Source: an uncultured Bacteroidales bacterium (GTDB taxonomy: Bacteria; Bacteroidota; Bacteroidia; Bacteroidales; Muribaculaceae). From it: a stretch of DNA of 24,710 bases. Both the position numbers and the translations under genes were made by a program. Each line of letters opens with the position of its first letter. Positions within the stretch are counted from its first letter, which is position 1. The stretch spans positions 1 through 24,710 of the forward strand of contig UQDU01000030.1 in assembly GCA_900539915.1 (NCBI GenBank), written 5' to 3'. Under the pieces are notes generated by a model. The model had not been told where the DNA came from, did no database searches, and saw nothing but the letters and a program-made list of their open reading frames with translations. Shown here piece after piece: positions 1 to 7,481 of the stretch.

Positions 1-48
1 CGAGATCCTGAGATGTCTCGTGGGCTCGGAGATGTGTATAAGAGACAG
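1..48. other. Nextera i7 adapter and index (artefact)
   Basis: Bases 15-48 match the 34-nt Illumina Nextera read-2 adapter, ending in the transposase mosaic end at 30-48. Bases 1-6 fit the end of the P7 primer and 7-14 (cctgagat) sit where the 8-nt i7 index belongs. This is library sequence, not genome. Translating it gives the peptide MSRGLGDVYKRQ, a familiar contaminant at the start of database proteins, so any open reading frame starting at 13 is false. Confidence 0.97.
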
Positions 49-2801
49 ATGTCGATGATGTGGTCGGCGCATTTGAGCACGTCGAGGTTGTGCTCGATGA
101 CAAGGACGGTGTTGCCTTTTTCTACGAGGCGGTTGAGCACTCCGAGGAGGGTGTTGATGTCCTCGAAGTGGAGACCCGTGGTGGGTTCGTCAAGTATGAA
201 CAGGGTCTTGCCGGTATCGCGCTTGGCCAATTCGGTGGCGAGCTTGACACGCTGGTTTTCGCCGCCGGAAAGTGTGGACGAGGGCTGCCCGAGTTTGATG
301 TAGCCGAGGCCGACATCCTGTAGCATCTTGATTTTGTTGAGTATGGAGGGCTGGTTGGCGAAAAACTCCACAGCCTGGTTTATGGTCATGTCAAGCACAT
401 CGGCTATGGACTTACCTTTGAGACGCACTTCGAGGGTCTCGCGGTTATAGCGTTTGCCGCCGCATGCCTCGCATGGCACGAGCACATCGGGGAGGAAGTG
501 CATCTCTATGGTGCGGTAGCCGTTGCCGTTGCAGCGGTCACAGCGGCCACCGCTGACATTAAACGAGAAGCGTCCGGGCTTGTAGCCGCGCATCTTGGCC
601 TCGGGCAGTTCCACGAACAGATTGCGTATGTCGCTGAACACTCCGGTGTATGTAGCCGGGTTGCTGCGTGGAGATTTGCCGAGGGGAGACTGGTCAACAG
701 TCACTACCTTGTCTATATTCTCTATACCTTTGACGCTCTGATAGGGGAGCGGTGCCTGGCTGCTGCGGTAGAAACGTTGCGAGAGGATGGGCTGCAGGGT
801 AGCGTTGACGAGGGTTGACTTGCCGCTGCCGCTCACTCCGGCCACGCATGTCAGGGTGCCGAGCGGCAGATGGAAGTTGACGTTGCGCAGATTGTGGCCG
901 CAAGCCCCTTCTATGACTATCTCCTTGCCGTTGCCTTTACGGCGTATTGAAGGTATTTCTATCGCTTTATGTCCGTTGAGATACTGGGCGGTAGCCGTCT
1001 CGGTCTTCAGCATTTTCTTCGGTGTGCCCTGAAATACCACTTCCCCTCCGTGCCGTCCGGCTTTGGGCCCTATGTCCACTATGTAGTCGGCCTCGAGCAT
1101 CATGTCCTTGTCGTGTTCCACGACTATGACGGAGTTGTCGGCATCGCGCAGCCGCTTGAGCGAATCTATGAGGCGGCGGTTGTCGCGCTGGTGCAGCCCT
1201 ATGCTCGGTTCGTCAAGGATGTAAAGCACGTTGACCAGTTCGCTGCCTATCTGCGTGGCAAGACGGATACGCTGGCTCTCGCCGCCTGACAGTGTGGCAC
1301 TGTTGCGGCTGAGTTGCAGATAATCCAGGCCTACATCCACGAGAAACGACAGGCGGTTACGGATTTCCTTGAAGATTTCGCCTCCTATCTGCCTCTGGCG
1401 GTCGGTCAGGCGTCCCTCCACTTCACACGACCATTGATACAGGTCCTTGATGTCAAGGGCGCAGAGGTCGCCGATGTTCTTGCCGTCGATGAAATAGTGG
1501 AGAGCTTCGCGGTTGAGCCGCTGGCCTCCGCACTCGCTGCAGGTGGCGCGCGAAAAGAACTGGCCGCTCCATTTCTGGGCCGCCGCTCCGGCATCGTCGC
1601 TCTGCTGCATCTCTATGTATTTTACGAGACCGTCATACGTGTTGAAGTAGTTTGACGTGGCGAGTGTGTCGTTTTTGAGGGTGAGATGCCGTGTGGTGCC
1701 ATTGAGGATGTCGCTTACACACTCTTCGGGCAGCTCGCCGACGGGAGTGTCAAGCGATGCTCCATAAAGCTCGCATATGGCCTCTATCTGCCAGAACAGC
1801 AGTGTGTTGCGGTATTTGCCGAGAGGCAGTATGCCGCCGTTGCGTATGGAGAGCTTTGGATTGGGGAAGATTTTCTCGCGGTCTACGATGTTGACGTATC
1901 CGAGGCCCTTGCAGCAGCGGCATGCCCCCTGCGGAGAGTTGAACGAGAAGTTGTGGGGCGCAGGTTCGGCATAGCTGAGCCCCGTGTCGGGATCCATCAG
2001 CCGTTTGCTGTAGTGATGCACCTCGCCGCTGTCAGCGTCAAGTATCATCAGCGAGTTGTCGCCCTGACGCAGTGCTTCCTGCACGGTCTCGCGCAGTCGC
2101 GAATCGTCCTTGCCTGATACTTTCAGGCGGTCCACTACAAGCTCCACGGAGTGGTTTTTGTAGCGGTCAAGCTTCATGTTGAGCTCGATTTCGCGCAATT
2201 CGCCGTCGACACGCACTGTCAGATACCCTTTTTTGCGCAGGGTCTCGAAAAGTTCCTTGTAGTGTCCCTTGCGGTTGCGCACGAGAGGGGCGAGGATGTA
2301 TATCTTTTTGCCGTCAAAGGCTGACAATATGAGGTCAACAATCTTCTCGTCGGTATATTTTATCATCGGTTTGCCCGATATATAGCTCCGTGCTTCTCCG
2401 ATGCGAGCATACAGCAGACGCAGAAAGTCATAGATTTCGGTGGTGGTACCGATGGTGCTGCGCGGATTGCGGTTGATGGTCTTCTGCTCTATGGCTATTA
2501 CCGGCGACAGTCCGTCGATGCGGTCAACGTCAGGGCGTTCCATGGCGCCGAGCATATTGCGTGCGTATGACGAGAATGTGTCAATGTAACGGCGTTGCCC
2601 TTCCTTATATATCGTGTCAAATGCCAACGACGATTTGCCGCTCCCCGACAGCCCGGTTATGACGGTAAGCGAATTGTGGGGAATGGTCACATCGATGTTT
2701 TTAAGATTGTTGACTCGTGCGCCGTTGACTGTCAGGGCGTCTATGCGTCCCGGCAGCGCGGATGAGGGGTTTACAGCGGATATGTCAGTCTTTTGGGTCA
2801 T
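49..2801 (-). CDS. uvrA: Excinuclease ABC subunit A (UvrA), 3' end cut by adapter
   Basis: UvrA is the damage-sensing ATPase of nucleotide excision repair; it works with UvrB in the cytoplasm. About 917 codons are present. Seen in order: Walker A GLSGSGKSS near residues 50-58, a zinc-binding CRCC module in the NSPQGACRCCKGLGY segment, ABC signature LSGGESQRIRLA near 505, second Walker A GVSGSGKST near 655, a second zinc cluster (CDRCNGNGY and CEACGGKRY), signature LSGGENQRVKLA near 843, and the DEPTTGLH Walker B region. It stops at the adapter just after IEHNLDVLKCADHIID, so only about 20-30 C-terminal residues are missing compared with the usual 940 or so. The ATG at 2801 gives MTQKTDISAV and lies 17 nt after the transglycosylase stop, so the two genes are probably co-transcribed. 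Bacteroidetes may carry more than one UvrA paralogue; this one has both zinc modules and looks like canonical UvrA. Confidence 0.96.
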
Positions 2802-2818
2802 TGTGTGTGTTGCGGTTC

Positions 2819-3778
2819 TTACTTCACCACCCAGTCGTGGTTGTAGACCTCTTTGTTGCGTTTTGAGCGGGTCAGGCTCTTCTTCTTTGCTACGAATACG
2901 TCATAGACCTTGCCGGATTTGTTGGGCAGGGAGGTAGAGCGTATCCATGGGTTGAGGGTGCGGAGCTGGAGATATGTCATGCCGTGTTCCTTGGCCCAGT
3001 CGGTCCATGAATCCACGGGGGTATTGACCGGCACCACATAATAGTCATAGGGCTGATAAAGCTGGTCGGCTCTCAGACGATACCCGAATTCCTTGGGATG
3101 CTCCAGTATTATCTTCATGGCAAGCAGACGGAAGGGGTATCTCATGGTCTCCTGGGGGAGCCACAGGTCAAATGCCGAGTCGGTGCCCTGTGCGCCGAGT
3201 TCTCGCGATATGCGCCCCATGCCGGCGTTATAGCTTGCTGCCACCGATTCCCAGCTGCCATACTTGGCGTAGGCGTTTTTAAGATATTTTGTAGCGGCTT
3301 CGGTTGCCTTGATTGGGTGGTAGCGTTCGTCTACATAGTCGTTTACTTCCAGCCCGTACTCGCGTCCGGTCGAAGGCATGAACTGCCACAGTCCGGCCGC
3401 TTTGGCTCCCGATAGGGCCAGGGGGTCGAAGTTGCTTTCTATGGCCGAGAGGTACACGAGGTCTTCGGGCACGCCGTTGGCTTTAAGTATCGGCACTATG
3501 ATGGGCATATATCGGTTGGCGCGTTTGAGTGTGAGCAGGGTGGAGCCATGGGTAAATGCCATGGCGGTCAGCTCGCGGTCAAGACGCTCGTAGTAGTCGC
3601 TGTTGTCGAGGTCGAATTTCTGCCCGGCAAAAGTGATGCTGTGGGGCAGGGTGGGGTTGACTACGTTGGCAAACCGTGTTTCGTTGTTGTCTCGGTTTGA
3701 TGCCATGACGGCTGTCGGTGTCAGCATGGCTGCGATGGTCATTGTGGCTGCGATGCTTTTGATACTCATTGATTTCAT
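2819..3778 (-). CDS. MltD-like lytic transglycosylase (GH23/SLT)
   Basis: Predicted periplasmic or outer-membrane-associated murein lytic transglycosylase that cleaves the MurNAc-GlcNAc bond of peptidoglycan. The 319-residue protein starts with a signal peptide (roughly 1-26, ending TAVMASN; no obvious lipobox). The SLT domain spans about 95-200. It has the catalytic glutamate E114 in SAIESNFDP, the GLWQFMPSTGREYGL motif (129-143) and ASYNAGMGR (181-189), all typical of the MltD/Slt70 fold. Residues about 245-296 (YYVVPVNTPVDSW to VYDVFV) resemble a degenerate LysM-like peptidoglycan-binding module, but I cannot prove this. The ATG at 3778 is chosen because it opens the signal peptide. uvrA follows 17 nt downstream, giving a likely two-gene transcript without an obvious shared function. 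Confidence 0.9.
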   Translation of the reverse strand: MKSMSIKSIAATMTIAAMLTPTAVMASNRDNNETRFANVVNPTLPHSITFAGQKFDLDNSDYYERLDRELTAMAFTHGSTLLTLKRANRYMPIIVPILKANGVPEDLVYLSAIESNFDPLALSGAKAAGLWQFMPSTGREYGLEVNDYVDERYHPIKATEAATKYLKNAYAKYGSWESVAASYNAGMGRISRELGAQGTDSAFDLWLPQETMRYPFRLLAMKIILEHPKEFGYRLRADQLYQPYDYYVVPVNTPVDSWTDWAKEHGMTYLQLRTLNPWIRSTSLPNKSGKVYDVFVAKKKSLTRSKRNKEVYNHDWVVK

Positions 3779-3803
3779 AGAGTAGATTATTGGGATATTA
3801 GAT

Positions 3804-3830
3804 GGTGTTTAACTTTTGTTATTAAACACC
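3804..3830. promoter_or_regulatory. Perfect 9-bp inverted repeat upstream of the transglycosylase gene
   Basis: ggtgtttaa at 3804-3812 and ttaaacacc at 3822-3830 form a perfect inverted repeat with a 9-nt spacer, 26 nt upstream of the start at 3778. No T-run follows on the minus strand, so it looks more like an operator or leader hairpin than a terminator. It could still help end transcription of the secreted-protein gene whose stop is at 3901. Confidence 0.35.
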
Positions 3831-3900
3831 CTCTTAATGTCAATGGATTGATGATGTATTAACAATCTGGATTGTATAGAGGATTAGGAGGCGGTGAGGA

Positions 3901-4617
3901 TTATTTGAAGTGCAGGATGTTTATGTCGCCGCCGAGCTTATACTGCTGGCCGTCATTGCCTGTGGCTGTGATGACGTAGTAGTAGGCTCCGGCTGGTACG
4001 GTCTTGCCTCCGGATTTGCCGTCCCAACCCTGTTCGGGGTCGCGTGAGGAAAACATCTCTTTGCCCCACCGGTTGAATATGTGGCATTCATATTCGCGCA
4101 GGGAGCGGTAGCTGACTTTCCACTCGTCATTTACACCATCGCCGTTTGGCGAGAACGCATTGGGGCACGCCAGGTAGGAGTCCGTGATGGTCACGGCATA
4201 GGTGTGCAGGGGATGGGTGGGCATGTCGGGCTCATCACCCCATGCGTACAGTCCTACATAGCTTACGCCGGGATTGTTGAATGTAAACGTCCAGTCGGTG
4301 TCATCTGTGGTATAGTAGGGCTGCGATAGGTCTTCGGCTCCCGATATGACCCACTGGATATTGGCGCACTTGTCGGTCACCTCTGCCTTGAAGCAGATGT
4401 CGGCCGGCGCATTGCCCCCGAGTATGTCGTCGGGCACGTTTGTGCGGTTGAAGTTGGTGGGCATGTCATACACGCGGGCAGCGTATATGGCGGTGGCATA
4501 GTCGCTGTTGAGTTTCGTCCAGCCTTTTTCGGCCTCCTCCTCTTCAGGGGCCTGGGCTAAGACGCTGCTCGTGGCGGTTGAGATAGCCGCCAGCATCCAA
4601 AGTATATGCAGTCTCAT
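3901..4617 (-). CDS. Secreted protein with gliding-motility/T9SS type B C-terminal domain
   Basis: A 238-residue protein if read from the ATG at 4617, which opens a signal peptide (MRLHILWMLAAISTATSSVLA). In-frame ATGs at 4635 and 4692 are possible but would put a charged stretch ahead of the signal. Residues about 75-145 look like a PKD-type beta-sandwich (WVISGAEDLSQPYY, FTFNNPGVSYVGLYAWG). The C-terminal 90 residues match the CHU_C / gliding-motility-associated C-terminal domain: CPNAFSPNGDGVNDEWKV, then FNRWGKEMF, then WDGKSGG and PAGAYYYVITATG. In organisms with a type IX secretion system this domain acts as a type B sorting signal for cell-surface export. No catalytic domain is visible, so a structural or adhesin-like surface role is only a guess. 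The acidic run APEEEEAE follows the signal peptide. Confidence 0.82.
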   Translation of the reverse strand: MRLHILWMLAAISTATSSVLAQAPEEEEAEKGWTKLNSDYATAIYAARVYDMPTNFNRTNVPDDILGGNAPADICFKAEVTDKCANIQWVISGAEDLSQPYYTTDDTDWTFTFNNPGVSYVGLYAWGDEPDMPTHPLHTYAVTITDSYLACPNAFSPNGDGVNDEWKVSYRSLREYECHIFNRWGKEMFSSRDPEQGWDGKSGGKTVPAGAYYYVITATGNDGQQYKLGGDINILHFK

Positions 4618-4689
4618 AGAAGATGGTATGTACATTTGTCTGTTTTGCGTATTGGACCTCATACATGTTATACATGTGCGGTCAATTAA

Positions 4690-4697
4690 CAAAAATA
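4690..4697 (-). promoter_or_regulatory. Bacteroidetes -7 element for the secreted-protein gene
   Basis: The minus strand reads TATTTTTG, matching the consensus TAnnTTTG, and would start transcription about 65 nt before the ATG at 4617. No clear TTTG -33 box is seen, so this rests on one element in A/T-rich DNA. Confidence 0.4.
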
Positions 4698-4705
4698 CGC
4701 AAAAT

Positions 4706-4750
4706 CCCTCGGATTATGAAACCATATGAGGCATATTAATATGCCGAGGG
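4706..4750. promoter_or_regulatory. Palindrome cluster between divergent promoters
   Basis: A perfect 16-nt palindrome ggcatattaatatgcc lies at 4730-4745, and a 7-bp inverted repeat ccctcgg/ccgaggg (4706-4712 and 4744-4750) overlaps it. It sits just upstream of the minus-strand -7 element at 4690 and about 50 nt upstream of the plus-strand tRNA promoter. The layout suits a dimeric regulator site, but no regulator is identified. Confidence 0.35.
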
Positions 4751-4794
4751 AAAATTTAACATTATTTTCCTAACGCCATCTGAAAAATAATGCT

Positions 4795-4802
4795 TAACTT
4801 TG
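4795..4802 (+). promoter_or_regulatory. Bacteroidetes -7 element for tRNA-Pro
   Basis: TAACTTTG matches TAnnTTTG exactly and lies 25 nt before the tRNA, giving a short leader. The -33 region is weak. Confidence 0.55.
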
Positions 4803-4827
4803 TGGTCGCATTAGCAAAAGCGATGCC

Positions 4828-4900
4828 CGGGGTGTAGCACAGTTGGCAGCGCGCCACGTTCGGGACGTGGAGGTCGGAAGTTCGAGTCTTCTCACCCCGA
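4828..4900 (+). tRNA. tRNA-Pro, anticodon CGG
   Basis: A complete 73-nt cloverleaf. The acceptor CGGGGTG pairs with CACCCCG (4893-4899), with discriminator A at 4900. The D arm is GCAC..GCGC, and the anticodon stem CCACG/CGTGG encloses loop TTCGGGA, so the anticodon is CGG and it reads CCG codons. The T arm is GGAAG-TTCGAGT-CTTCT. CCA is not encoded. Confidence 0.95.
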
Positions 4901-4902
4901 CT

Positions 4903-4951
4903 AAAAAATGACAGGCTTCAATTCTACAGAATCTGGAGCCTGTCATTTTTT
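4903..4951 (+). terminator. Terminator after tRNA-Pro
   Basis: A perfect 15-bp stem pairs aaaaaatgacaggct (4903-4917) with agcctgtcatttttt (4937-4951), with further imperfect pairing inside. The A-run upstream and T-run downstream make it work in both directions, but the tRNA is the only gene directly ahead of it. Confidence 0.85.
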
Positions 4952-5016
4952 GTGATGTATATGTGCTTGCCCTGTACAGTCAAATAAATGAGGGAGGGTA
5001 GTGCTCGGGCGCAGAT

Positions 5017-5247
5017 TGGCCGGGATGCGGCGCAATGTCACTAACTTCGGCAGTCGTTAATACTTGAAAAGGCGTTCTTATGGAGTAGGGACATGCCATG
5101 GCATGTCGCCAAAAGCGTTGCAAATTAGGGCGTTGCGTGAGCAGCCATGCTAATGATGGGTGTTGCGTTAGCAGACATGCCATGTCCCTACTACGATGAG
5201 TGCATTCCCTAAGTTAGTGACATTTGGATGCTGTGTGGCCGGGATGC
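5017..5247. mobile_element. MITE-like composite: direct repeats around a 14-bp inverted repeat
   Basis: A 12-bp exact direct repeat tggccgggatgc occurs at 5017-5028 and 5236-5247. Inside it, aatgtcactaactt (5034-5047) and aagttagtgacatt (5211-5224) are perfect 14-bp inverted repeats. The arrangement resembles a non-autonomous transposable element: terminal inverted repeats with target-duplication-like flanks. The palindromic repeat at 5084-5200 lies between the arms. No open reading frame inside looks real. This explains most of the gene-free stretch 4952-5255; bases 4952-5016 show nothing recognisable. Confidence 0.5.
5084..5200 (+). repeat. REPIN-like palindromic repeat, copy A
   Basis: It starts agtagggacatgcc and contains the perfect 18-nt palindrome gacatgccatggcatgtc (5090-5107). 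It ends with the inverted counterpart gacatgccatgtccctac (5174-5191, missing one internal 4-nt piece), followed by tacgatgag. The ends can pair, making a long hairpin of two inverted repeat units. An internal imperfect direct repeat is seen near 5132 and 5162 (gttgcgtgagcagccatgc and gttgcgttagcagacatgc). The same element occurs in reverse orientation at 24130-24222. Confidence 0.75.
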
Positions 5248-5255
5248 CTTGCGGT

Positions 5256-5705
5256 TTAATTTATGAGTGGGAGGTAGGCTCCATAGCCTTCAGCCTCCAT
5301 CTCATCTTCGGGGATAAAGCGGAGGCTGGCGCTGTTGATGCAGTAGCGGAGGCCGCCGCGGTTGCGTGGGCCGTCAGGGAATACGTGGCCGAGATGTGAG
5401 TCGCCATGGCTGCTGCGGACTTCGGTGCGCGTCATGCCGTGTGATAAATCGAGGTGTTCCGTCAGTGCTGACTCTGATATGGGACGTGAGAAGCTGGGCC
5501 ACCCGCATGGGCTGTCAAACTTGTCGGATGACAGAAACAAGGGCTCGCCGGTGACGATGTCTACGTATATGCCTTTGCGGTGTTCGCGGTAGTATTCGTT
5601 GGTGAACGGACGTTCGGTATGGCTCTCCTGAGTGACCGCATATTGCAGCGGTGTCAGGCGTGATTTCAGTTCGGCATCAGATGGTTTGGTATAGTCGGCG
5701 TGCAT
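5256..5705 (-). CDS. msrB: Peptide-methionine (R)-S-oxide reductase
   Basis: MsrB reduces the R epimer of methionine sulfoxide in proteins, using thioredoxin-type reductants. The 149-residue protein has the SelR/MsrB fold. Residues seen include PFTNEYYREHRKGIYVDI (33-50), CGWPSF (67-72) with the likely resolving cysteine C67, EVRSSHGDSHLGHVFPDGP (95-112), and the catalytic cysteine C122 in RYCINSASLRFIP. The paired CxxC zinc ligands found in many MsrB proteins are absent: GEPLFLSSDKFDS stands where the first pair would be. It is therefore the zinc-free type. The start at 5705 is 13 nt after the GH53 stop, so msrB is probably second in that operon. There is no signal peptide, so a cytoplasmic location is expected. 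Confidence 0.95.
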   Translation of the reverse strand: MHADYTKPSDAELKSRLTPLQYAVTQESHTERPFTNEYYREHRKGIYVDIVTGEPLFLSSDKFDSPCGWPSFSRPISESALTEHLDLSHGMTRTEVRSSHGDSHLGHVFPDGPRNRGGLRYCINSASLRFIPEDEMEAEGYGAYLPLIN

Positions 5706-5718
5706 GGGGAATGTTGTT

Positions 5719-7053
5719 TTAATGGGTGATTGCTATCTTTTCAACAATTTTGCCATGCCGTTTGATGTATATGCCAGGGGTGAGTTTGTCATGGTCGATG
5801 GTTTCGCCTATGATATTATAGTAAGTGGCGGTGTCGTCGTCGGGCGTGTTGTCGGTTACGTCATCGGCAGCGAGTGACGGGTGGAACGTGGATATGGATT
5901 TCAGGTATTCCCACACGGCACCGGGGCGCCATTGATAGGTCATCGCGCCCTGTTGCATGGTCCAGTCGGGATTGGTGGGGCTCCATGTCTGATATTTCCA
6001 GTTGTAGATTTCAGGCTCCCACCACAGCGCGCCGTCACATACCCCTGTGGCTTTAAGCGCAGGTATGAAATATTCCATGAATTTCAGCTGGTCCTCGTTG
6101 CACTTGGCCGAATTGCTTTCCACGCCCCATGGTATTGCCGACGTGTAATAGCTGTTCATGCCGGTTTCGCATATCAGTGTGCGTTTGCCGTATTTCTGGT
6201 GTATTTTCTTGACGGCATCCACGCATGCCTCGGCTCTTGTGCGCCACATGGTGGTGTTGTCCTTGTCGGCTCCCTCCTGGGGCTGGGGGTATATCGACAC
6301 TCCGAACAGGTCATAGTCCAGCGCATCGTTGACCACTCCGAGAGTCCAGTCGAGAGTTTCCCATTCCGCTCCGTGGGCGGTCATCAGTACCCTCTTTGCG
6401 TCTGGATATATCTCTTTCACCGTCCTGGCTGCCGCATTGAATATGGTGATGAAGCCTTCGGCGCCGTCGTTGCTGATGACACCGTAGTCTGTGACGGTCT
6501 TGCCGTCAGGGCTTTGCAGAAGGAATCCTCCGCCTACCTCATTGCCGATCTGTACCCATGCCACGTCCACATTTTCCTGCCGGCAGGCATTAAGCACGTC
6601 AGCGACATGGGCTGACGCAGACCGGGCAAGCCCCTCGGTGGATGTATCGGTCCATGCGGCCGGAGTCCACTGCTGCCCGGGGTGGCACCAGTTGTCGGAG
6701 AAATGGAAGTCGACCATCACGCGCTGGCCGTTGTCACGTGCTTCGCGCGCCTTGACCAGCAAGTCGGCCTTGTCACACCATACCTGCGGCGCACCGAGGC
6801 AGTAGGCATACTGGGGGTCAACGAACACCCTCAGCCTGATGGCATCAAATCCGTAATCAGCGGTCAGGGCCGGCACAGATGTCAAAGCCCCCTCCGCATC
6901 GTACACGTTGACCCCTTCGGCCTCCATCTGGGTGTACCATGAGATGTCGGCACCGAGAGCGAAATCGGGATATTTGTTTTCGGCAAGCGACATCAGCGGA
7001 GCGGCCAAACCCAGAAGTGTCGTTATAATGCAGGCAGGAGTAGTGTTTTTCAT
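5719..7053 (-). CDS. Secreted GH53 arabinogalactan endo-beta-1,4-galactanase
   Basis: Predicted to cut beta-1,4-galactan side chains of pectin. Read from the ATG at 7053 it has 444 residues and opens with a signal peptide (MKNTTPACIITTLLGLAAPLMSLA). The frame stays open upstream to 7188, but that stretch is not signal-like. The GH53 (beta/alpha)8 barrel spans about 30-390. Seen are FALGADISWYTQMEAEGV (31-48), AIRLRVFVDP (71-80), VMVDFHFSDNWCHPGQQ (112-128), the acid/base glutamate E172 in VQIGNEVGGG, and the nucleophile E296 in TLICETGMNS. A linker with acidic repeats (about 395-412) leads to a tail YYNIIGETIDHDKLTPGIYI..GKIVEKIAI that resembles a T9SS sorting tail. No SusC/SusD pair lies next to it, so it is not in an obvious polysaccharide-utilisation locus. 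msrB follows 13 nt downstream. Confidence 0.93.
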   Translation of the reverse strand: MKNTTPACIITTLLGLAAPLMSLAENKYPDFALGADISWYTQMEAEGVNVYDAEGALTSVPALTADYGFDAIRLRVFVDPQYAYCLGAPQVWCDKADLLVKAREARDNGQRVMVDFHFSDNWCHPGQQWTPAAWTDTSTEGLARSASAHVADVLNACRQENVDVAWVQIGNEVGGGFLLQSPDGKTVTDYGVISNDGAEGFITIFNAAARTVKEIYPDAKRVLMTAHGAEWETLDWTLGVVNDALDYDLFGVSIYPQPQEGADKDNTTMWRTRAEACVDAVKKIHQKYGKRTLICETGMNSYYTSAIPWGVESNSAKCNEDQLKFMEYFIPALKATGVCDGALWWEPEIYNWKYQTWSPTNPDWTMQQGAMTYQWRPGAVWEYLKSISTFHPSLAADDVTDNTPDDDTATYYNIIGETIDHDKLTPGIYIKRHGKIVEKIAITH

Positions 7054-7175
7054 AAGCACGAAATTAAAATTAAGGTATGATACCCAAAAAAACTCTGAAA
7101 AAATAGAACGATGAAACATCCTGATTAACAGTAAGTAACCCCATCGGGCTGCAAAATCAATCAGCAGAATCAATG

Positions 7176-7183
7176 CAAATTTA
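7176..7183 (-). promoter_or_regulatory. Bacteroidetes -7 element for the GH53 gene
   Basis: The minus strand reads TAAATTTG (consensus TAnnTTTG), implying a leader of about 115 nt before the ATG at 7053. There is no clear -33 box. It is divergent from the tRNA promoter beside it. Confidence 0.4.
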
Positions 7184-7192
7184 CACAACCGC

Positions 7193-7223
7193 TTTTGTAT
7201 TTAAAAATATTTTTGTAATTTTG
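7193..7223 (+). promoter_or_regulatory. Promoter of the CAT tRNA
   Basis: TTTTG at 7193-7197, an 18-nt spacer and TAATTTTG at 7216-7223 match the Bacteroidetes -33/-7 promoter pattern, 17 nt before the tRNA. Confidence 0.7.
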
Positions 7224-7240
7224 TACTGCCTTTACGGCGA

Positions 7241-7317
7241 GGTCCTATAGCTCAGTTGGTCAGAGCACCTGACTCATAATCAGGGAGTCCTTGGTTCAAG
7301 CCCAAGTGGGACCACCA
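7241..7317 (+). tRNA. tRNA with anticodon CAT (Met elongator or Ile2)
   Basis: A 77-nt cloverleaf with encoded CCA (7315-7317). The acceptor GGTCCTA pairs with TGGGACC, discriminator A is 7314, and the D arm is GCTC/GAGC. The anticodon stem CCTGA/TCAGG encloses loop CTCATAA, so the anticodon is CAT. The T arm is CTTGG-TTCAAGC-CCAAG. The paired first base excludes initiator tRNA. Elongator Met and lysidine-modified Ile2 share this anticodon and cannot be separated here by eye. An integrase gene lies just downstream, pointing away from it. Confidence 0.93.
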
Positions 7318-7322
7318 AGAAG

Positions 7323-7367
7323 AACGACATTGATTTTCAGAGAGATAACTCAAAAATCAGTGTCGTT
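7323..7367 (+). terminator. Terminator after the CAT tRNA
   Basis: The 15-nt arms aacgacattgatttt (7323-7337) and aaaatcagtgtcgtt (7353-7367) pair with a single G-T wobble, followed by ttttgtat. Bases 7371-7481 beyond it, up to the integrase start, hold only short gtgcaa/tgcac motifs. Confidence 0.8.
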
Positions 7368-7481
7368 TTTGTATATTCGAGGACGCATTTTACTTCAAAA
7401 AAAAGCGTATCATTGCACAAAATGGATGCACTTTGCACAAAAAAGATGCAGACCGCGTGCAAGTTCGCGTGCAAGTAAAAT

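Noticed and set aside
13..303. Open reading frame starting MSRGLGDVYKRQ
   Set aside because: Its start is translated adapter and the rest is the antisense of uvrA.
5196..5399. Plus-strand frame in and after the repeat region
   Set aside because: It runs antisense through msrB and starts within the repeat; no coding character.
7371..7481. Possible att or CRISPR-like repeat from gtgcaa/tgcac motifs after the CAT tRNA
   Set aside because: Only short irregular motifs, no regular unit or spacers, and no matching copy of the tRNA 3' end downstream.
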